A stretch of 64,000 nucleotides of DNA from Methylobacterium sp. E-005 (GCF_022829725.1 NZ_JAKSYG010000045.1:35562-99561), one strand, 5' to 3'. Numbered from the stretch's first letter, positions 1-9,224 are shown. Notes: generated by a model not told the origin, from the sequence alone. Translations and numbers: made by a program.

Positions 1-1
1 G

Positions 2-346
2 GCGTTCCGGGCCGAGGCGGAATCCCGTGAGCCTGATCGGATCCGGGCCGTCCAGCTTAACCGCGACCTGCACTTCGCTATCTACGGCGCATGCGGTTTG
101 CCGCCGCTTTTGGAGATCATCGGCCGCCTTTGGTTGAAGGCCGGCCCGGTCATCAATCTCGATTTACGCGCCTGCCCGGAGCGCCTGCATCAGGGCTTCG
201 CACTCAAGCGCCACGCCGAAGCCCGCGCTGCGATCGAGGCGCGCGACGGCCCGGCCGCCGCCGCCGCTATTGCCGCCGACATCCGCGCGGCGGCCGACTT
301 CATCCTGTCCCGCGGCACATTGCGGGAGGAGCACGGAAAGGACTGA
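2..346 (+). CDS. GntR-family regulator, FCD domain (C-terminal part only)
   Basis: The reading frame is open from the window edge and ends 2 bases before the next start codon. The 114 visible residues match the C-terminal ligand-binding half of FCD-type (FadR subfamily) GntR regulators: a helix with NRDLHFAIY, where the histidine is a usual metal/ligand residue, then a closing run of alanine-rich helices. The N-terminal winged helix lies outside the window. The gene is followed at once by an SDR dehydrogenase, so the two are probably one transcript. It is the first of three FCD regulators in 6 kb. Subfamily assignment is confident; the ligand is unknown, though the neighbours suggest an organic acid. 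Confidence 0.8.
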   Translation, partial: AFRAEAESREPDRIRAVQLNRDLHFAIYGACGLPPLLEIIGRLWLKAGPVINLDLRACPERLHQGFALKRHAEARAAIEARDGPAAAAAIAADIRAAADFILSRGTLREEHGKD

Positions 347-348
347 TC

Positions 349-1116
349 ATGGATCTTGGACTGGCAGGCTCACGGGTCCTGGTCACCGCAGGCGCCGCGG
401 GGATCGGCCGCGCGATCGTGGACGCGTTCCTGGAGGAAGGTGCGCGGGTCTTCGCTTGTGACATCGACCCGGAAGCCCTGGACAGCCTGCCAGCGGGCGT
501 CGGGCGCATCGTCACCGACGTTGCGGACCGAGCCGCCGTTGCGGCGATGATGGACGCCGCGATCGATCATCTCGGTGGGCTCGACGTGCTCGTGAACAAT
601 GCCGGCATCGCCGGTCCGACCGGTCGCGTGGAGGAGATCGCCCCCGAGGAATGGGACCGCTGTCTCACTGTCTGTCTGACAAGCCAGTTCAACTGCGCGC
701 GCCTCGCCGTGCCGCACCTCCGGCAGAGCGCCAACGCCTCAATCGTCAACCTCTCCTCGGCGGCGGGCAAATTCGGCTTCGCCCTGCGTAGCCCCTATGC
801 GGCGGCGAAATGGGGCGTCATCGGCTTCACCAAGTCGCTTGCCATCGAACTGGGCGGCGACGGCATTCGGGTCAACGCAATCCTGCCGGGGCTGGTCGCA
901 GGAGACCGCCAACGGCGGGTGCTTGAGGCGAAGGCGCAGCAGCAGGGCACCAGCTTCGCCGAGATGGAGGCGCGCGCGTTCTCATTCGTCTCGATCAAGG
1001 ATTACGTCACCGCCCGCCAGCTCGCTGACCAGATCTTGCTGCTCTGCTCTGAGCGGGGCCGGACCATCTCCGGCCAAGCCATTTCGATCGACGGGGATAC
1101 GCGGATGCTGTCGTGA
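349..1116 (+). CDS. SDR-family NAD(P)-dependent oxidoreductase
   Basis: A 255-residue classical short-chain dehydrogenase. The cofactor motif is TAGAAGIG (residues 13-20), a variant of TGxxxGIG. It is followed by an acidic DID at the end of strand 2 (favouring NAD), NNAG at 83-86, serines at 136-137 and the catalytic YAAAK (Tyr150, Lys154). The ATG at 349 is chosen because an AAGGA lies 7 bases upstream; an in-frame start further up would add residues unlike the family. It starts 2 bases after the GntR stop, so it is co-transcribed. The substrate is probably a hydroxy acid or polyol, judged from the hydroxyacid dehydrogenase and TRAP transporter nearby; this is inference. Confidence 0.9.
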   Translation: MDLGLAGSRVLVTAGAAGIGRAIVDAFLEEGARVFACDIDPEALDSLPAGVGRIVTDVADRAAVAAMMDAAIDHLGGLDVLVNNAGIAGPTGRVEEIAPEEWDRCLTVCLTSQFNCARLAVPHLRQSANASIVNLSSAAGKFGFALRSPYAAAKWGVIGFTKSLAIELGGDGIRVNAILPGLVAGDRQRRVLEAKAQQQGTSFAEMEARAFSFVSIKDYVTARQLADQILLLCSERGRTISGQAISIDGDTRMLS

Positions 1117-1276
1117 CATCAGGGCCGCCCGGCTCGGTCCGGCCGTCACCGATCCGGTGTCGCTCGGCCAGTATCGCGCCGGATGCGCGCAGGGCGCACG
1201 CGGCGATTCCCGAGCGGCTGAATTTTGAATACATTCGCCGTCAGGTGGTTCCGGACCATCGCGGGAGGATGCGGAC

Positions 1277-4228
1277 GTGACGGGAACGAGGGCTCAGACC
1301 GCGACCGCGCCGCGGGCAGCGGCGCGGCATGATGCCGGCTTGGCGCGCAGGCTGGCGGAGCAGCTGCAGGGTGAGGCGCGCTTCGATGCCTTCACTCGCG
1401 GGCGCTACAGCACCGACGCCTCGATCTACCAGATCATGCCCGCCGGCGTGGTGCTGCCGCGTTCGGCCTCCGACATCGCCGCGACCCTGCGCGTTGCCGG
1501 TGAGCATGGCGCGCCGGTGATCCTGCGCGGCGGCGGCACCTCACAGAACGGGCAGCCGATCGGCTCGGGACTGGTGATCGATTGCTCGCGCCACTTCAAC
1601 GGCGTGCTCGCCTATGATCCGGAGGGCGGCACGATCACGGTCGAACCCGGCATGGTGCTGGAGCGCTTGAACAGCCGCATGAAGGCAGACGGCTGGTTCT
1701 TCCCCGTCGAGCCGTCCACGGCGACTCGCTGCACCATCGGCGGCATGGCGGGCAACAATTCCTGCGGCGCCCGCTCCCTCCGCTACGGCAAGATGAGCGA
1801 CAACGTCCTCTCCCTCAACGCGCTCTTCAATGACGGCGAGGCCTTCACGTTCGGCCTGACCGGCAACGCGGTGACCGGAGTCACCGGATCCGCCCGCGCC
1901 GAAACCCTGGCCGAGCGGCTGCGTGCTTTGGCCCACGAGCATCGGGATGAGATCGGACTCCGCTATCCGAAGGTGCAGCGGCGGGTTGGTGGCTACAATC
2001 TGGACGCGCTGATCGAGCCGGGCCCGAACCTCGCGCATCTGCTGGTGGGCTCGGAGGGCACACTGGCCGCCACCACGGCGGTGACGCTGAAGCTCTCGCG
2101 CCTGCCGACACACCGGGTGATGGGCGTCTGCCATTTCCCGTCGTTCCGCGCCGCGATGGAGACCACGCAGCATATCGTGGCCCTCGATCCGGTGGCGGTC
2201 GAGCTGGTGGACAACAACGTCCTCGTGCTCGGCGCCGATATCCCGCTCTTCCGGACGACGCTCGCCGACATCACCCGCGGCAAGCCGAACTGCCTGCTGC
2301 TGACGGAATTCGCTGGTGATGATCTCGCCGTTCTCAAGCGTGACCTGAAGCGCCTCAAGGCCTGCCTGGCCGATCACGGCTATCCGGACGCGGTCGTCGA
2401 GATCGTGGAGCCGGCCCGGCAGAAAGCCGTCTGGGAGGTGCGGGAGGCCTGCCTCAACATCATGATGTCGATGAAGGGCGACGCCAAACCGGTCTCGTTC
2501 ATCGAGGATTGCGCGGTGCCGTTGGAGCACCTCGCCGACTACACCGACGCGGTCACGGAGGTCTTCACCAAGCACGGCACCCGCGGCACGTGGTACGCCC
2601 ACGCCTCGGTGGGTTGCCTGCACGTACGCCCGATCCTGAACATGAAGGAGGGGGGCGACGTCGCGAAGATGCGCGCCATCGCGGAGGAGACCTCCGAGCT
2701 GGTGCGTCGCTACAAAGGTTCCTATTCCGGCGAGCACGGCGACGGGATCTCCCGCTCCGAATACATCGCGCCGCTATTCGGTCCGGTCCTGACTTCCGCT
2801 TTCGAGACCGTGAAGGACGCCTTCGATCCCGAGAACCGGCTCAATCCCGGCAAGATCGTCCGCCCGCTCACCATGGACGACCGCGCGCTGTTCCGGTTCA
2901 AGCCGGATTACGCGGTGACGCAGCCGATGCAGACGGCGCTCGACTGGTCGGATTGGGGCGGCTTCGGCGCCGCGGTGGAGATGTGCAACAACAACGGCAC
3001 CTGCCGGAAGCTGGCAGGCGGTGCCATGTGCCCGTCCTATCGGGCGACGCGGGAGGAGCAGCACCTCACCCGCGGGCGCGCGAACTCTCTGCGGCTCGCC
3101 ATCTCCGGACAGCTCGGCAAGGACGCGTTCACCAGCCCGGAGATGAAGCGGACCCTCGACCTCTGCGTCTCCTGCAAGGCCTGCCGGCGGGAATGCCCAA
3201 CCGGCGTCGATATGGCCAAGATGAAGATCGAGTTCCTGCACCATTACCACGCCCGGCACGGGCTACCGCTGCGCGAGCGGCTGATCGCACAGATGCCGGT
3301 CTATGCCGGCGCGGCCGCCAAGCTCGCGCCGCTGCTCAACCTGCGGGACCGGCATCCGGCACTGGCGCGACTCTCTGAAAAGTTTGCCGGTCTCTCGGCC
3401 AAGCGGTCGCTGCCGCGCTGGCGCCGGCCCTGGAGCGAGCAGGGGGAGGCTGCTCATCCGGGCGACGTGCAGGGCGATTTTCGCGACATCATCCTGTTCG
3501 GCGATACCTTCAACCGCGCCTTCGAGCGCGAGAACCTGGAGGCGGCCGAACGCGTTCTGAGCGCCGCCGGCTATCGCCTGCACCGGGTCTACCCGAACCG
3601 CGGCCGACGTCCCCTCTGCTGTGGCCGGACTTGGCTCGCCTCGGGCCAGACCGACCGGGCGCGGCAGGAGGCGCAGCGGACCCTCGACACGTTCCTCCCC
3701 TTCATCCGGGCGGGGGCGCGGGTGGTCGGCCTGGAACCGTCCTGCCTTCTTACCTTCCGGGATGAGTTTGGATCTCTCCTGCCGGGACCGGACACTGCGC
3801 TCCTCGCCCGGCAATCGCTGCTGTTCGAGGAATTGCTGGCCACCGACCTCGCCGCGGGGCGGATCGAGCTCCCTCTGGCGCATCAGGGGGGCCGCGTGGC
3901 CCACCTCCACGGGCATTGCCACCAGAAATCCTTTGGCCTGATGGGCTCGGTGGAAACGGTGCTGCGCGCCGTGCCGGGGCTCGACGTGCGGGTGATCGAG
4001 TCGAGCTGCTGCGGCATGGCCGGGGCCTTCGGTTACAGGCCGGAATCGATCGAGACGTCCTTCGCCATGGCCGAGCTGTCGCTGTTCCCGGCGTTGCGGG
4101 CCAAGGCGGCCGACGATCTGGTGGTTGCGGACGGGACAAGCTGCCGGCATCAAATCCACGACGGGCTCGGGCTCCGTGCGGAACATGTGGCCCGCATTCT
4201 CGATCGGGCGCTCACGCCTCGACACTGA
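1277..4228 (+). CDS. FAD-binding/Fe-S D-2-hydroxyacid dehydrogenase (YdiJ type)
   Basis: A 983-residue fusion of a flavin dehydrogenase and a glycolate-oxidase iron-sulfur subunit. In order it shows a PCMH-type FAD domain (RGGGTSQNG at 84-92, then GNNSCGA), an FAD-oxidase C domain with GEHGDG, two ferredoxin-like cysteine clusters (CNNNGTC...CP and CVSCKACRRECP), and a C-terminal cysteine-rich CCG domain (CCGRT, CHQK, SSCCGM). Length and order match E. coli YdiJ (about 1018 residues), which oxidises D-2-hydroxyglutarate; D-lactate is a close alternative. The start is GTG with GGGAGGA 7 bases upstream. A FAD-linked enzyme of this kind should pass electrons to an electron carrier or quinone. 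The neighbouring regulators and TRAP transporter suggest a dedicated 2-hydroxyacid catabolic locus. Confidence 0.9.
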   Translation: MTGTRAQTATAPRAAARHDAGLARRLAEQLQGEARFDAFTRGRYSTDASIYQIMPAGVVLPRSASDIAATLRVAGEHGAPVILRGGGTSQNGQPIGSGLVIDCSRHFNGVLAYDPEGGTITVEPGMVLERLNSRMKADGWFFPVEPSTATRCTIGGMAGNNSCGARSLRYGKMSDNVLSLNALFNDGEAFTFGLTGNAVTGVTGSARAETLAERLRALAHEHRDEIGLRYPKVQRRVGGYNLDALIEPGPNLAHLLVGSEGTLAATTAVTLKLSRLPTHRVMGVCHFPSFRAAMETTQHIVALDPVAVELVDNNVLVLGADIPLFRTTLADITRGKPNCLLLTEFAGDDLAVLKRDLKRLKACLADHGYPDAVVEIVEPARQKAVWEVREACLNIMMSMKGDAKPVSFIEDCAVPLEHLADYTDAVTEVFTKHGTRGTWYAHASVGCLHVRPILNMKEGGDVAKMRAIAEETSELVRRYKGSYSGEHGDGISRSEYIAPLFGPVLTSAFETVKDAFDPENRLNPGKIVRPLTMDDRALFRFKPDYAVTQPMQTALDWSDWGGFGAAVEMCNNNGTCRKLAGGAMCPSYRATREEQHLTRGRANSLRLAISGQLGKDAFTSPEMKRTLDLCVSCKACRRECPTGVDMAKMKIEFLHHYHARHGLPLRERLIAQMPVYAGAAAKLAPLLNLRDRHPALARLSEKFAGLSAKRSLPRWRRPWSEQGEAAHPGDVQGDFRDIILFGDTFNRAFERENLEAAERVLSAAGYRLHRVYPNRGRRPLCCGRTWLASGQTDRARQEAQRTLDTFLPFIRAGARVVGLEPSCLLTFRDEFGSLLPGPDTALLARQSLLFEELLATDLAAGRIELPLAHQGGRVAHLHGHCHQKSFGLMGSVETVLRAVPGLDVRVIESSCCGMAGAFGYRPESIETSFAMAELSLFPALRAKAADDLVVADGTSCRHQIHDGLGLRAEHVARILDRALTPRH

Positions 4229-4287
4229 ATCGCCGGACACCTACAGAGGGATGACAGGCGCGCTGACCTGCCATGCGTCGGGGGACC

Positions 4288-4968
4288 ATGAACAAGATCG
4301 AGGCCGGGATCGGAATCAGCCGCCGCTACCTCCATGACCAAGTGGCGGACCGGATGCGCGAGCTGATCCGATCCGGCGAGATGGAGCCGAAGGCGCGGAT
4401 CAACGAGGGCGAGCTGACGGAACGCTTCGGCATTTCGCGTACGCCGCTCCGCGAGGCGATCAAAATCCTGGCGACCGAGGGTCTGCTCGAGCTTCTGCCG
4501 AATCGCGGTGCGCGCGTGGCCAGCATCTCCGAGACGGAGCTTGAGGAGATGATGGAGGTCATCGCCGGCCTCGAGGCCACCGCCGGCGATCTGGCGTGCC
4601 GCACGATCAGCGATGCGGAGATCGACGCCATCGTCACGGACCATGAGGCGATGGTCCTGGCCTGGAAGGCGAGCAACGAGGCTGGCTATTTCAGCCACAA
4701 CCGCCGCATCCACGAGGCCATCATGGCGGCCAGCCGGAACACGGTGCTGGCCAACATCTACGCCAGCCTGTCGGGACGGATCCAGCGGTCGCGCTACTCC
4801 GCGCACCAGACCCCGGACCAGTGGTCCCGCGCGATCGCCGAGCACGAGCGCATGATCGAACTGTTGCGCGCCCGTGACGGCGCCGCGCTCGCCGTACTCC
4901 TGCGGGAGCACATCCGCGGGAAAAAGTCGGTGATCGCGGCCAATTACGGTGCCGCCGAGGCGGTTTGA
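4288..4968 (+). CDS. GntR-family transcriptional regulator, FCD domain
   Basis: A 226-residue regulator with a winged helix (RINEGELTERFGISRTPLREA, roughly residues 35-55) and a C-terminal all-helical FCD domain with the usual H and D/N residues (NRRIHEAI near residue 135). The start at 4288 is preferred to an ATG 15 bases upstream because GGGGGA lies just before it. It follows the hydroxyacid dehydrogenase by 59 bases on the same strand and converges on a second FCD gene with a 36-base gap. It probably controls the dehydrogenase or TRAP genes in response to an organic acid; the ligand cannot be told from sequence. Confidence 0.9.
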   Translation: MNKIEAGIGISRRYLHDQVADRMRELIRSGEMEPKARINEGELTERFGISRTPLREAIKILATEGLLELLPNRGARVASISETELEEMMEVIAGLEATAGDLACRTISDAEIDAIVTDHEAMVLAWKASNEAGYFSHNRRIHEAIMAASRNTVLANIYASLSGRIQRSRYSAHQTPDQWSRAIAEHERMIELLRARDGAALAVLLREHIRGKKSVIAANYGAAEAV

Positions 4969-5004
4969 GCGAACAGACCCGCAGCGGGATCGTGACGTCC
5001 GCGC

Positions 5005-5658
5005 TCAAGCGGCGCTCGGCGGACGCAGGCCGGCCACGAGATCGGTGAATCGGTCGCCCTGCACGATCACGTGGCTGCGCAGGGCATCGGCCGCCTGCGT
5101 CGCGTCACCGGCTAGGATCGCGGCCACGATGGCTTCGTGCTCAGCGAGCGATTGCGGCACGCGCTGGCGCACGCGCAGTTGCAGGCGGCGATACGGTGCC
5201 AGCCTGCGATGGAGCGAGAGAGCCTGATCGGCCAAAAAATCATTGTGGCTCGCCCGGTATACGACGGTGTGGAACACGTAATTCTCGGCGTAATAGGCTT
5301 CCGCATCCTCGGTCATCATGGCGTCGCGGCAGCCCGACAGGGCGCCCTGCAAAGCGGCCGCGTCATCAGCTGTGAGGCGCCGGGCCGCAAGCCGCCCGCA
5401 CGCCGCCTCGATCTCCGCCATGGTCTCGAACATGGCGAGGAGAAGATGCGGCTCGGGCACGCTCACGATTGCGCCCCGCCGCGGCTTCGTTTGAATGAGG
5501 CCCGTCGCGGCGAGCTGCAACAGCGCCTCCCGGATCGGCGTCCGCGAGACCCCGAACCGCGCCGCGAGCTGATTCTCGTCGAGGCGCGATCCGAGCGCCA
5601 GTTCGCCCGAGACGATTTCGTCCTCGATCCGCTGCTTCAGACGCTGCGCGTGGCTCAT
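5005..5658 (-). CDS. GntR-family transcriptional regulator, FCD domain
   Basis: A 217-residue FCD-type GntR protein. The recognition helix region reads NQLAARFGVSRTPIREAL near residues 30-48, and the FCD domain carries the metal-type residues in ENYVFHTVVY and the late histidines (EHEAIV, RSHVIV). The ATG at 5658 has AGGAAGGGG upstream; a longer reading frame reaches 5829 but its extra residues are Arg-rich and unlike the family. It is divergent from the TRAP operon and shares a 475-base intergenic region with it, so it is the best candidate regulator of that operon. Confidence 0.9.
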   Translation of the reverse strand: MSHAQRLKQRIEDEIVSGELALGSRLDENQLAARFGVSRTPIREALLQLAATGLIQTKPRRGAIVSVPEPHLLLAMFETMAEIEAACGRLAARRLTADDAAALQGALSGCRDAMMTEDAEAYYAENYVFHTVVYRASHNDFLADQALSLHRRLAPYRRLQLRVRQRVPQSLAEHEAIVAAILAGDATQAADALRSHVIVQGDRFTDLVAGLRPPSAA

Positions 5659-6133
5659 CCGCCCCGATCCCCTTCCTGCACGGTGAATCCGCCGGAGCGG
5701 GCCCTCCCTCCTCCGCCGACTCTGCAAAAGGCCACGCTGCCGCGTAGGCGCAGCATCGTTCCGGCGCGACACCCAAGGACCCACGAGCGCCCGATCGTTC
5801 GTCGGCCCTGCCCCTGCCGTCACCTGCATGGACCAGACGGCGCGCTCTGGACGGCGCGATCAGCGCGCTCGTCCCAGTATGCAGGCCTCATGGAGATGGG
5901 CAGACCGGAATGAATCACCGTTCTCAACCGTCTTTGATGGGTTGTGTCACCGACCGTACGGACGACCGGCTGACGGCGCGTTTCGGCTGCCAACACCCGG
6001 TATGTTCCGTCGGGCATTATGCTTCCGCATTGACAAAATATACAAGCGGGTCATTCATGCATACATAGAGACGGTGCGCATAATGCACCGCACAACAATG
6101 AAGCCGTGTTATTTTGCGGTGCGGGAGAGCATC
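5659..6133. promoter_or_regulatory. Divergent promoter region between GntR regulator and TRAP operon
   Basis: This 475-base gap has no supportable gene. It becomes AT-rich toward the TRAP side. A TTGACA lies at 6030-6035, but no good -10 follows at 16-18 bases. TATACAAG (6039-6046) and ATGCATACAT (6057-6066) resemble half-sites of FCD-type GntR operators. A perfect 6-base inverted repeat, CGGTGC / GCACCG with a 7-base spacer, sits at 6072-6090, about 45 bases before the dctP start. These are candidate operator sites for the divergent regulator; none is tested. Confidence 0.5.
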
Positions 6134-7156
6134 ATGACGCCTACTCGTCGCTCGTTGGTTGCAGCAACACTTGCAGCACCAGCCCTGCTGAGGTTTGGTC
6201 TGGGCTCTGCGCAGGCCGCCACGACGTTGAAGCTGTCGCACCAGTTTCCCGGCGGGACCATCGACGAGGGCGATTTCCGCGATCGCATGTGCCGGAAATT
6301 CGCCAAAACGGTCGCGGAGCGTTCCAAAGGTGCGATCGAGATCCAGGTCTATCCCGGCTCCTCGCTGATGAAGACGAACGCCCAGTTCGGCGCCATGCGG
6401 AAGGGCGCCCTCGACATGTCGCTCTACCCGAGCCCCTATGCGGGCGGCGAGGTGCCCGAAATGAATATCGGGCTGATGCCGGCGCTGGTGACCTCCTACG
6501 CGCAGGCGATCGCCTGGAAGAACGCGCCGGTCGGCCGCAAGCTGACCGAGATCCTGGATTCCAAGGGCATCATCCTCGTCTCCTGGGTCTGGCAGGCAGG
6601 CGGGGTCGCGAGCCGTGAGCGCCCCCTCGTCAGCCCGGCCGACGCCAAGGGCATGAAGGTCCGCGGCGGTTCGCGCGAAATGGACATGATGATGAAGGAG
6701 GCGGGCGCCGCCACCCTCTCGATCCCGTCGAACGAATCCTACGCGGCGATGCAGACCGGCGCCTGCGACGCGGTCATCACCTCCTCGACCAGCCTGATCT
6801 CGTTCCGCCTGGAGGAGCTGGCCAAGGCGCTGACCTCGGGCCGGGAACGCTCCTACTGGTTCATGCTCGAACCGATCATGATGTCCAAGATCGTCTTCAC
6901 CGGTCTGCCGAAGGAGCAGCAGGACCTGATCATGGCGGTGGGCGGTGAACTCGAGGCGTTCGGGCAGGCCGGCGCGAAGGAAGACGATACGCGCGTCGAG
7001 GAGATTTTCTCCAAGGCCGGCGCCAAGGTCTCGCAGCTCGACGAGAAGTCCCTGGGTGAATGGCGCGACCTCGCCCGTGGCACGGCCTGGAAGGATTACG
7101 CGGCCAAGAACGCCAACTGCGCGGAGCTGCTCAAGCTCGCGGAGCAGGTCGCGTGA
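6134..7156 (+). CDS. dctP: TRAP transporter substrate-binding protein (DctP family)
   Basis: A 340-residue periplasmic binding protein. The N-terminus TRRSLVAATLAAPALL looks like a twin-arginine-type export signal ending near SAQA. The mature part has the DctP layout: TLKLSHQFPGG strand, a conserved arginine region (MKVRGGSREMD) that binds the substrate carboxylate, and PSNESYAAMQTGACDAV. The ATG at 6134 is chosen for its signal peptide and GGGAGAG upstream; the frame is open further up without family similarity. It is the first gene of a three-gene operon. TRAP systems take up carboxylates with a sodium gradient; the ligand here is probably the hydroxy or keto acid handled by the neighbouring dehydrogenases. 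Confidence 0.92.
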   Translation: MTPTRRSLVAATLAAPALLRFGLGSAQAATTLKLSHQFPGGTIDEGDFRDRMCRKFAKTVAERSKGAIEIQVYPGSSLMKTNAQFGAMRKGALDMSLYPSPYAGGEVPEMNIGLMPALVTSYAQAIAWKNAPVGRKLTEILDSKGIILVSWVWQAGGVASRERPLVSPADAKGMKVRGGSREMDMMMKEAGAATLSIPSNESYAAMQTGACDAVITSSTSLISFRLEELAKALTSGRERSYWFMLEPIMMSKIVFTGLPKEQQDLIMAVGGELEAFGQAGAKEDDTRVEEIFSKAGAKVSQLDEKSLGEWRDLARGTAWKDYAAKNANCAELLKLAEQVA

Positions 7157-7827
7157 GCCACGGCTTCGACGCCGCGACGGCTTCCGCCGAATCCCGAGCC
7201 GGCGACGAGCCACGGCTGCCTGGACTGCTGGGCGTCTTCGACCGGGCGATGCGCCTGCTGAACCGGGTGATCCTCGGGATCGGCGGTCTCTGCCTCGTGG
7301 CAGCCTGCCTGGTGCTGACCCACAGCGTCGTCGTCCGCTACCTCCTGAAGGAGCCGACCGAGTGGCAGGACGAGATGGCGGTATTCCTGATCATCGGGGC
7401 CACCTTCCTGTCGGCCGCCGGGGTTCAGGCCAAGCGCGGCCATGTGGCGATTGAGGCCCTGACGGGCCTGCTGCCGCCGGGTGCCAACCGGGTCCGGCTG
7501 CTGCTCGCCGACGTGATCAGCCTCGCCTTCTGCCTGTTCTTCGCGTGGAAGAGCTGGTCCCTCGACCACGAGGCCTGGACCGACGGTCAGGTTTCGCAAT
7601 CGACATGGGGGCCGCCGCTGTGGATTCCCTACACGCTGATGGCAGCCGGCATGAGCCTGCTGTGCCTGCAATTCGTCCTGCAGATCGCCGAGGCGCTGGC
7701 CTACGGGCCGAAGGCCGCCGGCTGGGCGAAACCGAAGATCGGCCTGGGTGCTGATCTCAACCAGACGATCGCGCCGGAGGGGCCGGATCCGATGGGCCGG
7801 ACGGTCACCGCGAAGGGTCAACGATGA
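7153..7827 (+). CDS. dctQ: TRAP transporter small permease (DctQ family)
   Basis: A 224-residue membrane protein with four predicted membrane segments. It carries the family signature around VVRYLLKEPTEWQDEMAVF (after the first segment), followed by AGVQAKRGHVAIE. The GTG start at 7153 overlaps the dctP stop by four bases (GTGA), a sign of translational coupling; no ATG fits as well. The C-terminal 40 residues are hydrophilic. It partners the large permease encoded immediately downstream. Confidence 0.9.
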   Translation: MSHGFDAATASAESRAGDEPRLPGLLGVFDRAMRLLNRVILGIGGLCLVAACLVLTHSVVVRYLLKEPTEWQDEMAVFLIIGATFLSAAGVQAKRGHVAIEALTGLLPPGANRVRLLLADVISLAFCLFFAWKSWSLDHEAWTDGQVSQSTWGPPLWIPYTLMAAGMSLLCLQFVLQIAEALAYGPKAAGWAKPKIGLGADLNQTIAPEGPDPMGRTVTAKGQR

Positions 7828-9176
7828 GCACCGCCGCGATCGGCTTCCTCTACGCGGGTGCCACCCTCGGGGCGATGCTGTCGGGCATCCCCATCGCGTT
7901 CGCGCTGGGCTTCGTGGCGCTGGCCTTCATGGTGGCGTTCATGCCGGGCGCCTCCCTCGATACGGTGGCGCAGAACGTCTACGAGGAGATGGCCTCGATC
8001 ACCCTGCTGTCGATCCCGCTCTTCATCCTCAAGGGTGCGGCGATCGGACGGTCCCGGGCAGGCCAGGATCTCTACTCGGCCATGCATGCCTGGATGCACC
8101 GCATCCCCGGCGGCTTGGGCATCGCCAACGTCTTCGCCTGCGCGCTGTTCGCCGCCATGGCGGGTTCGAGCCCGGCGACCTGCTCGGCGATCGGCTCAGC
8201 CGGTATCCCGGAGATGCGCAAGCGCGGCTACTCGCCGGGCTTCGCGGCCGGGATCATCGCGGCCGGCGGCACGCTGGGCATCCTGCTGCCGCCCTCGATC
8301 ACCATGATCCTGTACGCGGTGGCCGCGGAGCAATCGCTCGGGCGCCTGTTCCTGGCCGGTATCGGGCCGGGGCTGCTCCTCGTCTCTTTGTTCGCCACGT
8401 GGTCGATGATCCGCTTCCGCTCGGAATACGCGACCGCCAAGGCGGCTCTGGAGCGCGGCGGCCCGGCCTCGCCGATCCTGGCGGACGAGCAGTACAGCAT
8501 GGCGCAGCGCTTCTCGACGCTGCCGCGGGTGCTGCCCTTCGTGGTGCTGCTGACCGGCGTGATGGTGGCGCTCTATGGCGGCTATTCCACGCCTTCGGAG
8601 ACGGCGGGGCTCGGTGGCTTGCTGGCGCTGGCGCTGATCGCCGCGATCTACGGCGTTTGGCGATTCCGGGACGTCAGCCCGATCCTGACCGCGACGTTGC
8701 GCGAATCCACCATGCTGATGCTGATCATCGGCATGTCGCTGCTCTACGCCTACGTGATGAGCTACCTGCACATCTCGCAATCGGCCGCGCAGGCGATCGT
8801 GGCGATGCAGCTCTCGCCCTGGGTCCTGCTGGTGACGATCCTGTCGTTGGTGATCGTGCTGGGCTTCTTCCTGCCACCGGTCTCGATCATCCTGATGACG
8901 GCACCGATCATCCTGCCGCCCCTCAAGGCCGCCGGGTTCGATCTGGTGTGGTTCGGCGTGGTGATGACCATCACCATGGAGATGGGGCTGATCCACCCGC
9001 CGGTGGGGCTCAACATCTTCGTCATCAAGAACATCGCGCCGGATATCCCGCTCTCTGACATCATCTGGGGCACCCTGCCCTTCGTGCTGCTGATGACGGT
9101 GGCGATCCTGATCCTGTGCCTCGTGCCGGGGATCGCGATGTGGCTGCCGGATCTGTTGCTGGCGACGACGCGGTAG
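7824..9176 (+). CDS. dctM: TRAP transporter large permease (DctM family)
   Basis: A 450-residue polytopic membrane protein with about twelve or thirteen hydrophobic segments and typical DctM sequence blocks: FALGFVALAFMV, SIPLFILKGAAIGRS, GSSPATCSAIGS, and the late HPPVGLNIFVIK. Family length is about 430. The start overlaps the dctQ stop (ATGA), so dctP-dctQ-dctM form one translationally linked operon. It is the Na+-coupled transport subunit. Confidence 0.93.
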   Translation: MSTAAIGFLYAGATLGAMLSGIPIAFALGFVALAFMVAFMPGASLDTVAQNVYEEMASITLLSIPLFILKGAAIGRSRAGQDLYSAMHAWMHRIPGGLGIANVFACALFAAMAGSSPATCSAIGSAGIPEMRKRGYSPGFAAGIIAAGGTLGILLPPSITMILYAVAAEQSLGRLFLAGIGPGLLLVSLFATWSMIRFRSEYATAKAALERGGPASPILADEQYSMAQRFSTLPRVLPFVVLLTGVMVALYGGYSTPSETAGLGGLLALALIAAIYGVWRFRDVSPILTATLRESTMLMLIIGMSLLYAYVMSYLHISQSAAQAIVAMQLSPWVLLVTILSLVIVLGFFLPPVSIILMTAPIILPPLKAAGFDLVWFGVVMTITMEMGLIHPPVGLNIFVIKNIAPDIPLSDIIWGTLPFVLLMTVAILILCLVPGIAMWLPDLLLATTR

Positions 9177-9203
9177 GCGGCGCAGCGGGTCGCGTCGCCG
9201 CCT
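9175..9203 (+). terminator. Hairpin overlapping the dctM stop codon
   Basis: Arms AGGCGGCG and CGCCGCCT (8 bases, perfect) with a 13-base loop start inside the dctM stop codon. There is no T-run, so it may act as a weak or Rho-assisted terminator, or just stabilise the mRNA end. Confidence 0.4.
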
Positions 9204-9224
9204 GCGTCGCGCTATCACCGGGAA

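Noticed and set aside
1541..2737. Long open frame of 398 codons antisense to the FAD/Fe-S dehydrogenase
   Set aside because: It is His/Arg/Gly-rich with no family likeness and is a product of high GC and codon bias in the real gene on the other strand. Similar long antisense frames in hom, hemW, ilvD, lutB and dctM were dropped for the same reason.
6030..6059. TTGACA as a sigma-70 promoter of dctP
   Set aside because: The bases 16-18 positions downstream do not resemble TATAAT, so only an operator-like annotation is kept.
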